Under the pieces are notes generated by a model. It was given only the letters and a program-made list of their open reading frames with translations, had not been told where the DNA came from and did no database searches. Below are positions 61,395 through 64,000 of a stretch of DNA of 64,000 nucleotides, one piece after another; within the stretch, counting starts at the first letter, position 1, and each line of letters starts with the position of its first letter. Location of the stretch: assembly GCA_951217055.1 (NCBI GenBank), contig OX578280.1:33671128-33735127 (forward strand). Reading direction: 5' to 3'. The translations under genes were made by a program, and so were the position numbers. Origin of the DNA: Gerris lacustris. Taxonomy: Eukaryota; Arthropoda; Insecta; Hemiptera; Gerridae.

Positions 61395-61403
61395 CCTTTT
61401 ATA
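61395..61403 (-). promoter_or_regulatory. TATA box with initiator
   Basis: TATAAAAGG on the minus strand, with a CATTCAG initiator whose A is at 61369, about 34 bases downstream. The spacing fits a TATA/Inr core promoter for the 100-aa gene. Confidence 0.55.
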
Positions 61404-61553
61404 GATGTTTTTCAACTCCCTCTCCCTGTCTGAACGGGGAGGGGATTGGAGGTTTAGGGGGAATTCCACCCTTCCCATTGAATATAAAAATAGTTGAAGT
61501 TTATTTTAAATAATATTGTAAATAAGTTATTTATTAAATAATAGAGACTCACC

Positions 61554-61793
61554 CTATTTTAAACGCCTTTCGTGCGTGGAGAAGCTTTCTTCGGAGGGTG
61601 TATCTACCATCTGGAAATTTCTTTTTTGTGCATATATAATTTTACCGTTGACATTTAATTTGCTAATTTGTTTATTTGTTGCTCTGAGCGATTCTTCTGA
61701 ATGACACTTTGCTACATGTATATGATATTTGGTTAATTTAACTATATGTGAACTGTCATATGCACAAATAATAAGGTCTTTAGTGAAATTCAT
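61554..61793 (-). CDS. CHHC zinc-finger protein (GTSF1 / U11-48K type)
   Basis: A 79-aa protein starting MNFTKDLIICAYDSSH; the frame is open to an upstream ATG at 61868, but that extension is AT-derived, overlaps a TATA-like TTTTATAAAC at about 61855 and looks untranslated. The sequence has C-x5-H-x9-H-x3-C (Cys10, His16, His26, Cys30 from this start), with the family's C-x-Y-D-x-x-H-x-V opening and H-x-x-x-C close. CHHC fingers bind RNA and occur in U11-48K, TRM13 and GTSF1 proteins. GTSF1/Asterix usually has two fingers and partners Piwi in piRNA silencing. Here only one finger is seen, followed by a charged tail ending HERRLK. Its role in the Polinton is unknown; interference with or use of the host piRNA pathway is inference. 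Confidence 0.6.
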   Translation of the reverse strand: MNFTKDLIICAYDSSHIVKLTKYHIHVAKCHSEESLRATNKQISKLNVNGKIIYAQKRNFQMVDTPSEESFSTHERRLK

Positions 61794-61967
61794 TCTCACT
61801 TTGAAATTATAACGCCGAAAATATATACTTAAAATATTGAAGTTTCTCGTGTTTATAAAATAATACAACTGTGTGAATTCGGTAAATGTTTAAGAAGTTT
61901 CACATGAGTGCAGGTGACCCGCCCAGAAGGTACGAGTCGGGGGCGGTTTGGGGGTATAATAAATCTG
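61794..61967. other. Upstream region of the CHHC gene
   Basis: It contains TTTTATAAAC on the minus strand at about 61853-61862 as a possible TATA element. No gene. Confidence 0.35.
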
Positions 61968-62360
61968 GTTGACATTTGAGAGACATACCCGAGTCTTCAA
62001 CATAATGTGACAATGCAACGTCTAATGGTAAAAAACCTTTTTCCATTAGTCGGCAGGGCTATTGAATATTATTGAAATAGGGTCACCTTTTAACCTTTTA
62101 GAAAGTTGTGATTGACATAATTGTACAGGTGTTTTTAGAAAAGGAAACAGTTAATAAGTGAGTAACAAATCAGTTTGACATTTGGGACATCGCCCTGAGT
62201 TTTTTAATATAATACCTCTATTCAACTTTTAACAATATAACATTCACCATTAGTTTTCGGTTCAAATATAATTGAAATAGCTTTTTACCTCTAGGAGGCA
62301 TTTACCTTTTTACCCTTTTATCTAATTTAACCTTTACCTTTTAAAATTGTATAGATACTT
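61968..62360. repeat. ~205-bp degenerate tandem duplication with CCTTTTACC motifs
   Basis: TTGACATTTGAGAGACAT (61969) and TTGACATTTGGGACAT (62174) start two diverged copies sharing CATTAGT, ATATTATTGAAATAG-like and ACCTTTTAACC blocks. The CCTTTTACC words recall the repeats at 59.9-60.7 kb. Confidence 0.55.
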
Positions 62361-63023
62361 TTTAGGTAGATAGACCTCCATAAAAAAATAAAAAAAAATT
62401 AAAATAAAAAAAATAAAAAAATAAAAAAAAAAAAACCTTTTAAGGATTCCCTTCGGAAAAATAATAAATAAAGTAAACAGTGACAGGACGTGGGAGGAGA
62501 AAAAAAATGGAGGGGGTAAAAGAGAAAACTTCATATGTGACGTCTAAGGGCCCATCCCCCCTTATAGTGGGGAGAAACCCCGCTTCCACATAGGAGGGGT
62601 GAAACTATCCCCCACCTATTTTTCTATTTGACTATCCGTCAACTGTGTATGTTCATTCTCACATACCTTAAAGAACTAGTTACATCAGTTTATACAATTT
62701 CTTTAAGTTCTTTTTCGTGAGTAACAAGTGTTTTTGTGAAAGTGCTTACTATCTCCACTTCAAGTCTTCTTTCCTCAACGAAAGCTACAATCAACCAAAT
62801 AAGTAAGTGGAATTTATTATAATATTTTCATTATTAGATATATTAAACTGTTCTTTAGTTATTACAATAAGTCGGGGAATGTTTTAAAAGAGATCCAACA
62901 CAATTTACATTTGTTTTTGCTTTATTTATTTTACAAATTTCTGATATTACAAAATATTGAGGAATATAGTTTAAATTTTAACATTAGTAAAAAAATTCAA
63001 TTTATAGTAATAATTAAACAATA
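62361..63023. other. Spacer between protease and CHHC genes
   Basis: An A-rich tract (62384-62433), a G+C-richer patch at about 62545-62615 and a plus-strand donor-like GTAAGT at 62803 were noted. No open frame. TTTATT words near 62920 give minus-strand AATAAA signals suitable for the protease transcript. Confidence 0.4.
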
Positions 63024-63545
63024 TTAAAATAAATATTTACTACATTTAAATTCTAAATACGTTGCATCGCTTGAAATATGATTTTTAAAATTACGCATAA
63101 ATACAGTTGTAATATGTCTATCATTTAATAGAGTATTTTTATTAAAATGTCTAAGAAAATTACTCGGGTTTTCTCCTCTTGAAACATAACATAAAAAAAT
63201 GATCGCGTAGAATCCGCACACGGAAGTAAAAGAATTTTGAAGAACTTGAGTGTTGAAGCTCCAAACTTTTGAATTTCTTGTTAAAAAATTTAATATTTCA
63301 ATTTGTGGGAATCGTCCAAAGGAGTCGAAAAAAAATCCCTCTCCACTTTGATTAATATAAACACTTAACCAATGTCTTCCTGGTCGGGAATCTGGTTCAT
63401 CATTTATTACGAGAGCTACAGGAGGTTTAACTAATCGGGGTATTTTATTGCATGGATAGACGCCATGAAAAATAATTTTCACGAAGCACTCACTTCGACA
63501 GATTTTTTCGATTTGTATATTATCCATTCCGTGTTCGGTGTTCAA
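63024..63545 (-). CDS. Polinton adenain-like cysteine protease
   Basis: A 173-aa protein of the adenovirus-protease/ULP1-like (C5/C48) group used by Mavericks and adenoviruses to mature virion proteins. Catalytic residues are all visible: His58 in GRHWLSVYI, Asp74 in FFFDSFG, the oxyanion Gln103 in NTQVLQ and Cys110 in TSVCGFYAI. The early FHGVYPCNKIP segment matches the family's F-x-G-V-x-P-x-x-x-L/I-P turn. Met7 (MDNIQIEK) is the more family-like start and Met1 only adds six residues. Length is slightly under adenain's ~200. The reading frame is intact. It lies 45 bp downstream of the capsid-type gene on the same strand. Confidence 0.88.
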   Translation of the reverse strand: MNTEHGMDNIQIEKICRSECFVKIIFHGVYPCNKIPRLVKPPVALVINDEPDSRPGRHWLSVYINQSGEGFFFDSFGRFPQIEILNFLTRNSKVWSFNTQVLQNSFTSVCGFYAIIFLCYVSRGENPSNFLRHFNKNTLLNDRHITTVFMRNFKNHISSDATYLEFKCSKYLF

Positions 63546-63590
63546 CTGTGAATATTGCTTTAATTTACCCTTCTTATAAAGCTAAAGAAG

Positions 63591-64000
63591 TTATGAAGCA
63601 TAATCGGTTGTAACAGTACGTTCCTTGGAAATTTCAATTAAATTTTGATATTCAATGTACAATATTAGAGTCACAGGCTCGGGTAAACTTTCTTTAAACT
63701 TTAATTCCAAACTCACAGATCCCTGTCGTAATAATTCCCAAGTATTTTCAATTCTCGACACCGACAGATCGAAACAGAATAAGGTATACCCGGCTTTATA
63801 CAGGTCTCTCGATATCGTGTTACCAGAGTCTCTACAGTGTACACCACTAGCAAGAAACATTCCCATGTAAGCCTCGATATAGTCGTCTTTGGAGAAATCT
63901 AGTTGATAGGGTCTCGTAGAAAACATTTGTCCGTCGATGTGAAGATTTAAATAATTTAAATTGTAATGTTTGAAATTAAAAGGGTTTAAAGAGTAATCGC
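63591..64000 (-). CDS. Polinton capsid-type protein (F54H12.2-like), C-terminal part
   Basis: The frame is open from the window edge (64000) to its stop at 63591, about 136 codons. Motifs in order are NPFNFKHYNLNY, LHIDGQ, DDYIEAYMGMF, the polar loop around SGNTISRDLY, AGYTLFCFDLS, RQGSVSLELKF and LILYIEY, ending near VTTDYAS. This order matches the C-terminus of the proteins annotated as F54H12.2-like that Mavericks carry, with a strand-rich jelly-roll-like pattern. I believe these are Polinton virion (major or minor capsid) proteins, but cannot say which. A start at Met 63926 is unlikely because the upstream residues continue the family match. No lesion is visible in the part shown. Confidence 0.75.
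   Translation of the reverse strand, partial: DYSLNPFNFKHYNLNYLNLHIDGQMFSTRPYQLDFSKDDYIEAYMGMFLASGVHCRDSGNTISRDLYKAGYTLFCFDLSVSRIENTWELLRQGSVSLELKFKESLPEPVTLILYIEYQNLIEISKERTVTTDYAS

Larger units (their letters stand above)
59931..64000 (-). mobile_element. Partial Maverick/Polinton (virus-like transposon)
   Basis: Four minus-strand genes in a row include an adenain-like protease and a capsid-type protein, the pairing typical of Mavericks. The element continues beyond the right edge. Its left border is not certain: degenerate repeats begin around 59.9 kb and no terminal inverted repeat can be tested because the other end is outside the window. DNA polymerase B, integrase and packaging ATPase are not in the window. 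Confidence 0.8.

Overview
The window looks like AT-rich, repeat-dense DNA from an animal, most likely an arthropod. The basis is the combination of a BEL/Pao retrotransposon, mariner-like and hAT-like DNA transposon remains, an RTE-type LINE with a TGA-repeat tail, a tRNA-derived SINE, intron signals (GT..AG) and a Maverick/Polinton. There is no bacterial gene organisation. The species cannot be named from the sequence, and intact host genes are nearly absent.

Layout. 1-22.9 kb is mostly non-coding DNA with decayed transposons: coding-like traces (0.5-1.1 kb), a mariner-like element with long inverted repeats (6.06-7.03 kb), a hAT-type (DUF4371-like) transposase remnant (10.5-10.8 kb), a GCGGGAAA-type minisatellite (11.2-12.6 kb), a LINE reverse-transcriptase tail (17.3-17.9 kb), a MITE (18.0 kb) and a TA-flanked element with strong internal palindromes (20.37-21.75 kb). 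Two short plus-strand stretches behind good splice acceptors (4603 and 16780) are the only candidates for host exons.

22.9-55.8 kb is one large satellite domain. It starts with a 651-bp tandem repeat, passes into composite units (conserved ~240-bp core, long CCACAA-type array, conserved tail), and contains a tandemly duplicated 3.28-kb higher-order unit. GTATCAGTATCC, GAATCTGAATC and 11-bp ACGACACTATG minisatellites follow. The 11-bp array changes strand at 44,873-44,885. Beyond that point its reverse complement runs on, then the reverse complement of the GTATCAG array, then mostly TTGTGG arrays, then reversed copies of the satellite core. The outermost satellite copies on both sides end at the same sequence (CCAGTACAAATA and its complement). 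The domain is therefore broadly palindromic, although 49.9-50.7 kb returns to forward orientation. A young BEL/Pao element (26,916-32,656, apparently identical LTRs, 1,662-aa Gag-Pol with a truncated integrase and a substituted RNase H aspartate) sits in a CCACAA array. A 5'-truncated RTE LINE with a perfect 15-bp target duplication (54,222-55,241) sits in a reversed satellite copy.

55.8-59.9 kb is ordinary AT-rich DNA with a second MITE copy, a small LINE trace and a tRNA-derived SINE. From about 59.9 kb to the window end lies part of a Maverick/Polinton, all genes on the minus strand: a capsid-type protein (open at the edge), an adenain-like cysteine protease with a complete catalytic set, a small CHHC zinc-finger protein of the GTSF1/U11-48K type, and a ~100-aa conserved-looking protein with its own TATA box, initiator and 5' intron. 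The CHHC finger in a virus-like transposon is the most biologically suggestive gene here; the inverted satellite domain is the most striking structure.
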